This document shows positions 15,938-23,504 of a stretch of 44,288 nucleotides of DNA, one piece after another (within the stretch, counting starts at the first letter, position 1; each line of letters begins with the position of its first letter). Origin of the DNA: Actinomadura oligospora ATCC 43269 (GTDB taxonomy: Bacteria > Actinomycetota > Actinomycetes > Streptosporangiales > Streptosporangiaceae). The notes beneath the pieces were generated by a model. That model saw only the letters and a program-made list of their open reading frames with translations, was not told where the DNA came from and ran no database searches. Made by a program: the position numbers and the translations under genes. The stretch is from the NCBI RefSeq assembly GCF_000518265.1, contig NZ_JADG01000029.1, positions 1 to 44,288 of the forward strand, read 5' to 3'.

Positions 15938-15958
15938 CCGTTCGGTTTTTCCGAACGG
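15938..15958. promoter_or_regulatory. LysR-type operator in the divergent promoter
   Basis: CCGTTCGG (15938-15945) and CCGAACGG (15951-15958) are perfect 8-bp arms separated by TTTTT. The core has T15942-N11-A15954, the classical LysR recognition pattern. It is 21 bp upstream of the LysR start and 53 bp before the MFS start, fitting autoregulation plus control of the exporter. Confidence 0.75.
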
Positions 15959-16011
15959 AGCGTACGCCACGGCCGGTGGAACGGAACCGCCCGCGCGCCG
16001 AGGCTCGGAGC

Positions 16012-17331
16012 ATGACGATCACCACCACGGCGACGCCGCCGGCATCGACGACCCAGCGGACGATCCCGCTGGTCGGCGTCTCACTCGGCTACTTCATGGT
16101 CCTGCTCGACATGACCGTCCTGTCGGTGGCCGAACCCGACCTCTCGTCCTCGCTGCACGCCTCGATGTCCGGGCTGCAGTGGGCGACGACCTCCTACACC
16201 GTCGTCTTCGCCGCGCTGCTGCTCACGGCCGGGGCGGTCGCCGACCGCCTCGGCGCGCACCGGGTGTTCCGTTCGGGCATCGCCGCGTTCGGCGCGCTCT
16301 CCCTGCTGTGCGCGGCGGCCCCCACCCTCGGGACGCTGGTCGGGCTGCGCGCGCTGCTCGGCGTCGCGGCGGCGGCCTGCGTGCCCGCCTCGATGGCGAT
16401 GATCGCGCGCCTCTACCCGGACGCCGCCGCCCGCACGCGCGCCATCGCCGCCTGGGCCGCGATCAGCGGCAGCGCGGTCGCGGCGGGCCCGGTGCTCGGC
16501 GGCCTGCTGGTCGGCGCGGCGGGCTGGCGCGCGGTCTTCGTGGTGAACGGCCCGATCGCGCTGCTGGTGCTGGCGCTCACGGCGGGCGCGGCGGTCCGCT
16601 GCCCGGGCGGCGCGCGGCGGATCAACGTCCGCTCGCAGCTCGCGGTCATCGCCGCCCTCGGCCTCGCCACGGACGCGCTGATCGCGGCGGGCGCGCGCGA
16701 CTGGCCGCACACCGCGGTCTCGGGAGCCGCCGCGGTCGCCGCCGCCGTCGGCCTCGTCCTGCTGGAACGCCGCCGCCCGGTGACACCCGTGGTGGACGCG
16801 GCGCTGCTGCGCAGCCGCGGCGTGCTGATCGGGCTCGGTGTGGGCGCGGCGGTCAACTTCACGCTCACCGGCGACCTGTTCGTCCTGCCGCTGACCCTGC
16901 ACCGCGGGCCGGTCGCGACCGGGCTGGCGATGCTCCCGATGACCGTCCCGTTCGTCCTGGGCCCGCCGATCACCGGACGCCTCGTCGCGCGCTTCGGACC
17001 GCGTCCGTCCCTGCTCGGCGGGACGACCCTGCTCACGATCGGCGCCGTGCTCCTCGCGTCCCACGCCCTCACGGCCGGTCTGCTGCTCACCGGATGCGGG
17101 GTCGCGCTGGCGCTGCCGTCCCTCGCCGCCGCCGTCATGGCCGCCGCGCCGGACGGCGCCGCCGGGGCCGCGGGCGGCCTGCTCAACGCCGTCCGGCAGT
17201 GCGGCGCGACCCTCGGCGTCGCCGTCGCGGGCGCCTTCGCGTCCACGCATCCCTCGGTCGCCCTGCTGGTGCCCGGCGTGGTCTGCGCGGCGGCGGGCCT
17301 GGCCCTCGCCCTCAGCCGCCCGCAGAACTAG
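16012..17331 (+). CDS. MFS transporter, DHA-type drug exporter
   Basis: A 439-residue major facilitator superfamily protein that probably exports a small molecule with proton antiport. The first helix contains LLDMTVLSVAEPDL, the membrane-embedded motif of drug:proton antiporters, and motif A appears after helix 2 as GAVADRLGAHRVFRSG. Many further hydrophobic helices extend to the C-terminus; the length fits a 12- to 14-helix protein at the short end of the DHA2 group. The ATG at 16012 follows CGGAG at a short distance and is preferred to an in-frame start 36 nt upstream. It is divergent from the LysR regulator and likely controlled through the palindrome between them. Substrate not predictable. 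Confidence 0.9.
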   Translation: MTITTTATPPASTTQRTIPLVGVSLGYFMVLLDMTVLSVAEPDLSSSLHASMSGLQWATTSYTVVFAALLLTAGAVADRLGAHRVFRSGIAAFGALSLLCAAAPTLGTLVGLRALLGVAAAACVPASMAMIARLYPDAAARTRAIAAWAAISGSAVAAGPVLGGLLVGAAGWRAVFVVNGPIALLVLALTAGAAVRCPGGARRINVRSQLAVIAALGLATDALIAAGARDWPHTAVSGAAAVAAAVGLVLLERRRPVTPVVDAALLRSRGVLIGLGVGAAVNFTLTGDLFVLPLTLHRGPVATGLAMLPMTVPFVLGPPITGRLVARFGPRPSLLGGTTLLTIGAVLLASHALTAGLLLTGCGVALALPSLAAAVMAAAPDGAAGAAGGLLNAVRQCGATLGVAVAGAFASTHPSVALLVPGVVCAAAGLALALSRPQN

Positions 17332-17371
17332 TCAGCCGCCCGGCGGGCTGGTCAGCGGCCCAGGGGGCGGG

Positions 17372-17674
17372 TCAGCGGCGCTTGCGGCGGATCTTGATGT
17401 CGCGCATGTCGGTGACGGCCGTCTTCAGGACGTCGTAGGGGTGGCCGTGCGCGTCGAGGGCGGCCAGGGCGGCGAGGCCCGCGTCGTCCTCGTCGTCGTC
17501 CGGGCCCGCGGGGACCTCGACGCGGAAGGTGAAGACGGAGAGCGAGCCGTCGCAGGTGAAGGTGCCGCGCCCGGTGAAGGCGGTGGCGAACGGGTCGCCG
17601 CCGCGGAGCGCGGCGCGGGCCTCGTCGTCCAGGTCGCCGAACCTGCCTCGGATGGACACTCGGAACACGTTCAC
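17372..17674 (-). CDS. Small DUF6204-like protein
   Basis: A 100-residue protein. The N-terminus FRVSIRGRFGDLDDEARAAL, a central TFRVEV strand, an acidic loop, and the end HPYDVLKTAVTDMRDIKIRR match my memory of the actinobacterial DUF6204 family, for which no function is known. Alternating hydrophobic strands suggest a small alpha/beta fold without membrane segments. It starts with GTG at 17674, overlapping the stop of the TetR gene as GTGA, so the two are co-translated. Such proteins often follow TetR genes, suggesting an accessory role in sensing or stability; this is inference. It ends 40 bp from the convergent MFS gene. Confidence 0.72.
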   Translation of the reverse strand: MNVFRVSIRGRFGDLDDEARAALRGGDPFATAFTGRGTFTCDGSLSVFTFRVEVPAGPDDDEDDAGLAALAALDAHGHPYDVLKTAVTDMRDIKIRRKRR

Positions 17675-18327
17675 TTCGGCTCGTCCTCTCGGGGGCGGGT
17701 CGCGTAGGTCAGGACGCGGTCGCCGAGCAGCGACTCCATGACGTCCAGCAGGCCGAGCATGGCGGCGGCGATCTCGCCGGGCGGTTCGTCGCGGGCGGTG
17801 CGCTCGCCGATCTCGAGGAACATCGTCTCCTGCGTCCAGGCGATCTGGGCGGCCACGAGCCGGGGCACCGGATCCGCCGGGGACGCGCCGGACGCGGCGG
17901 CCAGCTCGGCCGTCAGCGCGGCGCGCATGTCCGCGCCCAGCCGGTCGAAGCGGGCGAGCAGCGTCGGCGACTCCCGGATCATCCGCATGAACCGGCCGTA
18001 GCCGAGGGTCAGCCCGATGCTGCGGTCGCGCCGGTGCAGCTCCTCGCGCAGGTTCCGCAGGACGGCCCCGGCCGCCGACTCCCCCGGCGCGCGGTCGCGG
18101 ACGAACGCGGCGAGCCGGTCGGCGGACGCCTCCCCGCCCTGCGGGAGGACGAGGTCCTCCTTGGCCACGAAGTAGTTGTAGACGGTCTTCACCGACACGT
18201 CCGCGGCCTCGGCGATCTCGGCCATCGTGACCGCGTCGAAGCCGCGCTCCACGAACAGCCGGGTGGCGACCTCGGCGAGGTGCCGCCGGGTCGCGCGCTT
18301 CTTCCGTTCCCGCAGGGTCTCCGTCAC
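17671..18327 (-). CDS. TetR-family transcriptional regulator
   Basis: A 218-residue TetR repressor. The DNA-binding domain is at about residues 8-55, with VERGFDAVTMAEIAEAADVS followed by KTVYNYFVAKEDLV, the hallmark helix-turn-helix. The helical C-terminal domain is expected to bind a ligand and dimerise. It starts at the GTG at 18327, 65 bp from the divergent DrrA/DrrB-type exporter genes, and the gap carries imperfect palindromes of TetR-operator size. The most likely role is repression of the exporter and of its own operon until the transported compound appears. Confidence 0.92.
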   Translation of the reverse strand: MTETLRERKKRATRRHLAEVATRLFVERGFDAVTMAEIAEAADVSVKTVYNYFVAKEDLVLPQGGEASADRLAAFVRDRAPGESAAGAVLRNLREELHRRDRSIGLTLGYGRFMRMIRESPTLLARFDRLGADMRAALTAELAAASGASPADPVPRLVAAQIAWTQETMFLEIGERTARDEPPGEIAAAMLGLLDVMESLLGDRVLTYATRPREDEPK

Positions 18328-18352
18328 GCGGCCATCTTACATGCCATGCGAA

Positions 18353-18368
18353 ACTTTCAATTGATTGT
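18353..18368. promoter_or_regulatory. Candidate TetR operator between regulator and exporter
   Basis: ACTTTCAATTGATTGT is an imperfect 16-bp palindrome around the perfect core TCAATTGA (18357-18364), centred in an A/T-rich island unusual for this DNA. It lies 26 bp from the TetR start and 25 bp from the exporter start. Size and place fit a TetR operator overlapping divergent promoters. Confidence 0.5.
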
Positions 18369-18390
18369 ATTTTTCCCATCCGTTGTGCTT

Positions 18391-18405
18391 TCATGCCTGG
18401 CATGA
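18391..18405. promoter_or_regulatory. Inverted repeat over the exporter start codon
   Basis: TCATGCC-T-GGCATGA is a perfect 7-bp inverted repeat around one base, covering both candidate ATG codons (18393 and 18402) of the ABC ATPase gene. It could be a second repressor site or an RNA hairpin that masks initiation. No good ribosome binding site precedes either ATG. Confidence 0.4.
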
Positions 18406-19169
18406 CCCCACCCGTTCTCGACGTCCACGGGCTCAGCCGCACGTTCCAGCTGCGGTCCGGGCCCGTCCACGCGGTCCGCGGCATCGACCTGACGGCCGGG
18501 CGCGGCGAGATCCTCGGCGTCCTCGGCCCGAACGGCGCCGGGAAGACCACGACCGTCCGGATGCTCGCCACGCTGCTGCCCCCGTCCGGCGGACGGGCCG
18601 TCGTCGCGGGCCACGACCTGCTCGACGACCCCGCCGGCGTGCGCGCCCGGATCGGCTACGTCGCCCAGTCCGGCGGCCTCGACCCGAGCTGCCCGGTCGG
18701 CGAGGAGCTCGTGACGCAGGGCCGGATGCACCGGCTGTCCCGCGCCGGGTCCCGCGCCCGCGCCGCCGAGCTCGCCGCCGACCTCCACCTGGAGGACCTG
18801 CTCGAACGCCCGACCGCGGCGCTGTCCGGCGGCCAGCGCCGCCGCCTGGAGATCGCGCTCGGCCTGGTGAACCGTCCCGAGGTGCTGTTCCTGGACGAGC
18901 CGACCACCGGCCTCGACCCCGGCAGCCGCGCCGACCTGTGGGACCTGGTCCGCCGCGTCCGGCGCGACCACGGCACGACCGTCCTGCTGACCACGCACTA
19001 CCTGGACGAGGCCGACGCGCTCGCCGACCGCCTCGTGATCGTGGACGCCGGGACGGTCGTCGCCGAGGGCACACCGGCCGATCTCAAGGCCCGGCACGGC
19101 GCCGCCACCCTCCAGGACGCCTTCCTCGCCATCACCGGACGCGCCACCGACGCGCCCGCCGCCGTCTAG
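18393..19169 (+). CDS. DrrA-type ABC exporter ATP-binding protein
   Basis: A 258-residue ABC ATPase of the daunorubicin-resistance (DrrA) type, which energises an ABC-2 permease. Walker A is GPNGAGKT at about 49-56, the signature is LSGGQRRR, and Walker B LFLDEPTTGLDP is followed by the H-loop TTHYLDEAD. The ATPase is complete but lacks the longer C-terminal tail of classical DrrA proteins (about 330 residues). The start is taken at 18393; ATG 18402 (MTPPVLDVHG) is equally plausible. The permease gene begins 8 bp after its stop, so they form one operon, divergent from the TetR gene that likely represses it. A role in drug or metabolite efflux is inferred from family and context. Confidence 0.92.
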   Translation: MPGMTPPVLDVHGLSRTFQLRSGPVHAVRGIDLTAGRGEILGVLGPNGAGKTTTVRMLATLLPPSGGRAVVAGHDLLDDPAGVRARIGYVAQSGGLDPSCPVGEELVTQGRMHRLSRAGSRARAAELAADLHLEDLLERPTAALSGGQRRRLEIALGLVNRPEVLFLDEPTTGLDPGSRADLWDLVRRVRRDHGTTVLLTTHYLDEADALADRLVIVDAGTVVAEGTPADLKARHGAATLQDAFLAITGRATDAPAAV

Positions 19170-19177
19170 GACCCGCC

Positions 19178-19939
19178 ATGAACCAGCTCTTCGCCGACAC
19201 CGGCGTGATCTTCGGCCGCTCGATGCGGCAGACCCTGAGGTCCAAGACCTCGCTGACCTTCGGGATGCTCCAGCCGCTGCTGTTCCTGGCCCTGATGGGG
19301 CCGCTGCTGTCGAAGGTCGACCTGAGGACCGGCGGGACGTCCTGGCAGGCGTTCGTGCCCGGCCTGCTCGTCCAGCTGTCGCTGCTCGGCGGGATGTTCG
19401 TCGGGATGGGGATCCTGGTCGAACGGCAGGTCGGCGTCATCGACCGGATGCGGGCCACTCCCCTGCACCCCGCCGCGCCGCTGCTCGGCCGGACCCTGCG
19501 GGACGTCGTCCAGCTGGTCGTCCAGTCGGCGCTGCTCGTCGTGCTCGGCGTCGCGTTCGGGCTGCGCGCGCCGCTGGCGGGCGTCCTGCTCGGCTTCGTG
19601 TTCGTCGGGCTGCTGTCGGCGGCGCTCGCGCTGCTGTCGTACGGCCTGGCGATGAACGTGCGGACCACGCCCGAGTTCGCCGCCATCGCCAACACCGTCG
19701 TCCTGCCGATGATGCTGCTCGCGGGCCTGCTGCTGCCCATGACGCTCGCGCCCGGCTGGCTGGACGCGGCGTCCCGGATCATCCCGTTCCGCTACACCGT
19801 GGACGCCGTCCGGCACCTGTACCTCGGCGAGTACACGGATGGAACGGTCCTGGCCGGGCTCGGCGTCACCGCCGGGCTGGCCACGGTCGCCCTCTACGGG
19901 GGGCTCGCCCTTTTTCGCAGGTCAGCGCGTACGCCATGA
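19178..19939 (+). CDS. DrrB-type ABC-2 permease
   Basis: A 253-residue membrane protein with six predicted helices and the typical ABC-2 layout: a cytoplasmic N-terminal amphipathic stretch (RSMRQTLRSKTSLTFGMLQP), a first helix near residues 25-42, and the family region RMRATPLHPAAPLLGR after helix 2. Later helices include VVLPMMLLAGLLLPMTLAPG and a final one close to the C-terminus. It would form the channel for the ATPase encoded 8 bp upstream. The ATG at 19178 matches the normal start of DrrB-like proteins. The pair probably extrudes a hydrophobic compound; no substrate can be assigned. Confidence 0.9.
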   Translation: MNQLFADTGVIFGRSMRQTLRSKTSLTFGMLQPLLFLALMGPLLSKVDLRTGGTSWQAFVPGLLVQLSLLGGMFVGMGILVERQVGVIDRMRATPLHPAAPLLGRTLRDVVQLVVQSALLVVLGVAFGLRAPLAGVLLGFVFVGLLSAALALLSYGLAMNVRTTPEFAAIANTVVLPMMLLAGLLLPMTLAPGWLDAASRIIPFRYTVDAVRHLYLGEYTDGTVLAGLGVTAGLATVALYGGLALFRRSARTP

Positions 19940-19965
19940 TTCTTTTGAAAAAACTTCCGGTGCGG

Positions 19966-19992
19966 TGTCGATCCGGCCCTTCCTCGATCGAC
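19966..19992 (+). promoter_or_regulatory. Candidate ECF42-type promoter
   Basis: TGTCGA (19966-19971) is followed after 17 bp by CGAC (19989-19992), about 39 bp before the YCII start codon. As I recall the published ECF42 consensus, it is TGTCGA in the -35 region and CG(A/T)C in the -10 region. The sigma gene for that group is the next gene downstream. Confidence 0.6.
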
Positions 19993-20030
19993 GCCCTGGT
20001 GAAGCGACACCGAGAGCGAAGGAGAGCACA

Positions 20031-20381
20031 ATGCGGTTCCTCTTGACGACGGTCGACGACGGCACCCCGCAGGACGGCCTGACCGACGAGATCCAGGCCA
20101 AGATGGGCGCGTTCATCGCCGAGATGAGCCGGTCCGGCGAGCTGCTCGCCACCGGCGGACTCGACCCGCGGGCGACCCACATCGTCGCCAAGGACGGCAA
20201 GGCCGAGATCGTGGACGGCCCGTTCAGCGAGTCCAAGGAGTTCGTGGCCGGTTTCGCCCTCATCGAGGTCCGGAGCGAGGAGGAGGCCATCGAGCACTCC
20301 CGCCGGTTCTGGTCCATCGTCGGCAGCGGCCGCGGCATCATCCAGCGGGTCTTCGGCCCGGAGGACATGGCCGGTCAGTGA
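20031..20381 (+). CDS. YCII/DGPF-domain protein
   Basis: A 116-residue protein of the YCII-related (DGPF) family: a small ferredoxin-like alpha/beta fold with the signature EIVDGPFSESKEFVAGF near residues 63-79 and the end RRFWSIVGSG. Some family members act in small-molecule turnover, but for DGPF proteins next to ECF42 sigma factors the activity is not established. AAGGAGAG precedes the ATG at 20031 at good distance. It lies 91 bp before the sigma factor gene in the same direction, with a GC-rich hairpin between, and has an ECF42-like promoter upstream, so it is probably a direct target of that sigma factor. Confidence 0.9.
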   Translation: MRFLLTTVDDGTPQDGLTDEIQAKMGAFIAEMSRSGELLATGGLDPRATHIVAKDGKAEIVDGPFSESKEFVAGFALIEVRSEEEAIEHSRRFWSIVGSGRGIIQRVFGPEDMAGQ

Positions 20382-20402
20382 CCCGGGCAGAGTGCCCGCG
20401 CG

Positions 20403-20435
20403 CACGCCCGCCCGCGCATCCGCGCGGCGGGCGTG
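20403..20435 (+). terminator. Hairpin between YCII and sigma genes
   Basis: CACGCCCGCC (20403-20412) pairs perfectly with GGCGGGCGTG (20426-20435) around a 13-nt loop. No T-run follows, so it may be a weak terminator or an attenuating or stabilising hairpin that sets different transcript levels for the two genes. Confidence 0.5.
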
Positions 20436-20472
20436 TTGCCGTTTCCGGGTGCCAGGTGCTCTTATCGGGCGC

Positions 20473-21705
20473 GTGAGGGATGTGAACCGGACCATCGACG
20501 CGGTCTGGCGGCTGGAAGCGCCGCGGATCATCGCGGGGCTCGCACGGCTGGTCAACGACGTCGGACTGGCGGAGGAGCTGGCGCAGGACGCCCTGGTCGC
20601 GGCGCTGGAGCAGTGGCCCGTCCAAGGCGTCCCGGACAATCCGGGCGCGTGGCTGATGTCGGTCGCCAAGCGGCGCGGAATCGACCGGATCCGGCGCGAG
20701 CAGACGTTCGCGCGGAAGGTCGAGGAGGTCGGGCAGGCCCTGGAGGCCGCGGCCGAGATGCCCGAACCGGACGAGATCGCCGACGACCTGCTGCGCCTGG
20801 TCTTCACGGCGTGCCATCCGGTCCTGTCACGGCAGGCGCGCGTCGCGCTGACGCTGCGGATGCTCGGCGGGCTCAGCACGGACGAGATCGCGCGTGCCTT
20901 CCTCGTCCCCGAGGCGACCGTCGCGCAGCGGATCGTCCGGGCGAAGAAGACGCTCAGCGCGTCGGGCGTGCCCTTCGAAGCGCCGCAGGGTCCAGAGCGC
21001 GCGGCGCGGCTCGACTCGGTGCTGGAGGTCGTCTACCTGGTCTTCAACGAGGGATACGTGGCGACGGCCGGGTCCGACTGGCTCCGCGTGGACCTCTGCC
21101 AGGAGGCGCTCCGCCTCGGACGGATCCTCGCCGAGCTCGCCCCACGCGAACCCGAGGTGCAGGGCCTGGTCGCACTCATGGAGATCCAGGCGTCCCGTAC
21201 GCGCGCACGAGTCGGCAAGGACGGCGCGCCCGTCCCGCTGCCCGAGCAAGACCGCGGCCTCTGGGACCGGCTTCTCATCTCGCGCGGCTTCGCCGCCCTC
21301 CTGCGCGCGCAGGAGATAGGCGCACCCCCCGGCCCCTACGTGTTGCAGGCCGCGATCGCCGCCTGTCACGCACAGGCCGCGTCCGCCGAGGACACCGACT
21401 GGCAGCAGATCGCCGGACTTTACGAACTGCTCGTGCGCACGGAGCCGTCACCGGTCGTCCAGGTGAACCGGGCGTTCGCGCTCGGCATGGCGTTCGGCCC
21501 GCGCCGGGGCCTGGACGTGCTCGACGCGCTGTCGGACGAGCCGTCCATGACGAATTACCACCTGCTGTCGAGCGTCCGCGGCGACCTGCTCGCACGTCTC
21601 GGCGAAAGCGCCGACGCGGCCCGTGAGTTCACCCGCGCGGCGGCGCTGACCCGCAACGAAGCCGAGCGGGACGTCCTGGAGAAGCGGGCCGCCGAACTCT
21701 CCTAG
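20473..21705 (+). CDS. ECF42-type RNA polymerase sigma factor with C-terminal extension
   Basis: A sigma factor of about 410 residues. Region 2 includes LVNDVGLAEELAQDALVAAL and GAWLMSVAKRRGIDRIRRE; region 4 has the helix-turn-helix GGLSTDEIARAFLVPEATVA then QRIVRAKK. After about residue 190 a long helical extension follows, with YLVFNEGYVAT and the TPR-like end GRRGLDVLDAL to AAREFTRAAALTRNEAERD. This extension, about 200 residues, is typical of the ECF42 group and is thought to replace an anti-sigma factor in controlling activity; no anti-sigma gene is next to it here. In-frame GTG codons at 20473 and 20482 are both possible starts, neither with a good ribosome binding site. The partner YCII gene and its promoter lie just upstream. 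Confidence 0.92.
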   Translation: MRDVNRTIDAVWRLEAPRIIAGLARLVNDVGLAEELAQDALVAALEQWPVQGVPDNPGAWLMSVAKRRGIDRIRREQTFARKVEEVGQALEAAAEMPEPDEIADDLLRLVFTACHPVLSRQARVALTLRMLGGLSTDEIARAFLVPEATVAQRIVRAKKTLSASGVPFEAPQGPERAARLDSVLEVVYLVFNEGYVATAGSDWLRVDLCQEALRLGRILAELAPREPEVQGLVALMEIQASRTRARVGKDGAPVPLPEQDRGLWDRLLISRGFAALLRAQEIGAPPGPYVLQAAIAACHAQAASAEDTDWQQIAGLYELLVRTEPSPVVQVNRAFALGMAFGPRRGLDVLDALSDEPSMTNYHLLSSVRGDLLARLGESADAAREFTRAAALTRNEAERDVLEKRAAELS

Positions 21706-21767
21706 AAAGACTCCCGGGCGGTCCCGCGACCTGCTGCGCGGCCTGCGCAAGTGACCCCCGGAAAGCG

Positions 21768-21806
21768 GCGGACGGCCCGGATGCGCACCGCACCCGGGCC
21801 GTCCGC
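21768..21806. terminator. Bidirectional terminator between convergent genes
   Basis: GCGGACGGCCCGG (21768-21780) pairs perfectly over 13 bp with CCGGGCCGTCCGC (21794-21806) around a 13-nt loop. It lies between the stop codons of the plus-strand sigma gene and the minus-strand lipoprotein gene, the expected place for a shared terminator; no clear T-run is present. Confidence 0.75.
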
Positions 21807-21817
21807 CTGCCGTGTGC

Positions 21818-22564
21818 CTACAGCGACGCGAGCACGGAGTTCACCGCGCGGACGTAGTTGTAGAAGGCGGCCGTGCGGTGCCTGGGATCGGCGATCCAGG
21901 CCGCGTCGAGGCGTCCGCCCTTGAAGAACGCCTTGCGCTGCGCCGTGGTGATCTCCAGCTGGACGCCCTTGCCGCGCGCGTTCCGGTTGCAGATGTTCCG
22001 CGGGTCGCCGCCGTCGATGCGTCCGGGCGGCGTGGAGACCCTGAAGCCCTTCGCCCGCAGCGCCCTGGTGATCTTCGCCGAGAGCGCGGTGTCGCGTCCG
22101 CCGACGTAGGTCGTGGCCGTGTCGCCCTTCGCGGCGTGCCACGACACCGTGTACCTCACCGACTTCTGCAGGTTCAGCGCGCGCGGCTCGTCGAAATGGG
22201 TCGAGGTGATGTGCAGCGCCGTGTTCCCGGACTTCTTGATGCCCTCGAACGAGTAGAAGCCGTCCTTGCCGGTGCGCGCGGCGTAGTCGGCGAGCTGCGT
22301 GGTCGGCGGCTCGATCCCCCCGCCGTGGATCGCGATCTGCGCGACGTGCGAGGCCCTCGCGGGCCGCAGGACGCGCAGGTAGTCGCGTCCCTCCTTCTCG
22401 TGACGGGCCAGGTCGGCGTAGTTCTTGTACCGGTCCGCCGTCGCCGACACCCGCGCCGCGACCGGCTGGGCCGCCGACGTCCGGCCGGACGACGACGCGC
22501 CTCCGCACGCGGACAGCGGGAGCACGGCGACGACGAGTCCCGCGATGGGCAGCAGTTTCTTCAA
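21818..22564 (-). CDS. Poly-gamma-glutamate hydrolase-like lipoprotein
   Basis: A 248-residue exported lipoprotein. The signal peptide ends in the lipobox LSAC, with the lipidated cysteine at residue 20. The mature part carries IAIHGGGIEPPTTQLADYAA (about 77-96), the hallmark of the phage-type poly-gamma-glutamate hydrolase (PF05908-like) zinc amidohydrolases, in which the His (H80) and Glu (E85) bind metal; another histidine pair lies in HITSTHFDEP, and the C-terminal part has VQLEITTAQRKAFF. It probably hydrolyses gamma-glutamyl polymers or similar amides at the cell surface. The start is a TTG at 22564 with AGGAG about 6 nt upstream; it gives a proper signal peptide. It is convergent with the sigma gene across a strong hairpin. 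Confidence 0.82.
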   Translation of the reverse strand: MKKLLPIAGLVVAVLPLSACGGASSSGRTSAAQPVAARVSATADRYKNYADLARHEKEGRDYLRVLRPARASHVAQIAIHGGGIEPPTTQLADYAARTGKDGFYSFEGIKKSGNTALHITSTHFDEPRALNLQKSVRYTVSWHAAKGDTATTYVGGRDTALSAKITRALRAKGFRVSTPPGRIDGGDPRNICNRNARGKGVQLEITTAQRKAFFKGGRLDAAWIADPRHRTAAFYNYVRAVNSVLASL

Positions 22565-22648
22565 GGGATCTCCTGAGACGTGAGGGATCCGGCCGGGAGC
22601 GCGCTCCGGGCCGGACGTCTGGAAAACGATGTCAGCTGGGACGTTCGG

Positions 22649-23464
22649 TTATCTGGGACGTTCTGCTATGAGGAAGCCGCGGGGCGAGCCGCTCCCCGGG
22701 GCGGACCTGCCGTAGGACGCCGCCGCGTCGCTGAGGCTGTGCTGCTCGACGCGCCAGCCGTGCTCCTCCAGCCAGGACGCGGACTCCTCGCCCAGCCCGC
22801 CCTTCCACAGTGCCCCGGCGGGGAACTGCTCGGGATGCGTCCGCGCGAGGTCGATCAGCCAGGTGGTGCCCGTGCCGTCCTCGGTCGCCAGGCGGCTGCC
22901 CGGCGCGGACGCCTCGCCGATGCCGTCCAGCAGCGCCGCGGCGTCGTCCTCGGAAAGGTAGATCAGCAGGCCCTCGACCAGCCACGCCGTCGGACGGGAC
23001 GGGTCGAACCCGGCGGCCGGCAGCCGTCCGGCCCAGTCCTCCCGCAGGTCGGCGGCGACGACCGTCCGCCCGCAGCGCGGCTCCGCGCCCGCGAGGGTCG
23101 CGTCCTTGAAGGCGAGGACGTCGGGCAGGTCGACCTCGAACAGCCGCACGCCGTCCGGCCAGTCCAGCCGGAACGCGCGCGTGTCGAGCCCGGCCGCCAG
23201 CAGGACGACCTGCCGGATCCCGGACGCGGCGGCGTCCAGGAAGTAGTCGTCGTAGAAGCGGGTGCGGATGATCACCTGGAGGACCATCATGTCCCGCATC
23301 GCCCCGGCCGTGCCCGGCACGGCGGGCGGCCCGGCCGCCGCGAACGCCTCGGCGAACGGATCGGCGAAGAGCCGGTCCTCCCGCCGGTGCTCCGCGGCCC
23401 GCATCCGGGCCACGCCGAGCGCCGTCCGTCCCACTCCCCGCAGCGGTTCGTCCATTTCGATCAC
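22649..23464 (-). CDS. Class I SAM-dependent methyltransferase, LCM/TIGR00027 family
   Basis: A 271-residue putative S-adenosylmethionine-dependent O- or carboxyl-methyltransferase. The SAM-binding region is VVLLAAGLDTRAFRLDWP (about 86-103), followed by FEVDLPDVLAFK and a second motif around WLVEGLLIYLSEDDAAALLD, all typical of the family, which is greatly expanded in actinobacteria and rarely assigned a substrate. The GTG at 23464 is preferred because GGGAG is 4 nt upstream; ATG 23455 is the alternative. It sits between the lipoprotein and serine-hydrolase-fold genes on the same strand with gaps of 84 and 40 bp. A common pathway cannot be inferred. Confidence 0.88.
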   Translation of the reverse strand: MIEMDEPLRGVGRTALGVARMRAAEHRREDRLFADPFAEAFAAAGPPAVPGTAGAMRDMMVLQVIIRTRFYDDYFLDAAASGIRQVVLLAAGLDTRAFRLDWPDGVRLFEVDLPDVLAFKDATLAGAEPRCGRTVVAADLREDWAGRLPAAGFDPSRPTAWLVEGLLIYLSEDDAAALLDGIGEASAPGSRLATEDGTGTTWLIDLARTHPEQFPAGALWKGGLGEESASWLEEHGWRVEQHSLSDAAASYGRSAPGSGSPRGFLIAERPR

Positions 23465-23504
23465 ATTACTCCCGGCTCGCCGCCCTTCTCCGGCGGATCG
23501 CCTT

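Noticed and set aside
17332..17371. A terminator between the MFS gene and the TetR operon.
   Set aside because: The gap has short repeated GGTCAGCGG-type segments but only weak, interrupted stems, so I did not call a terminator.
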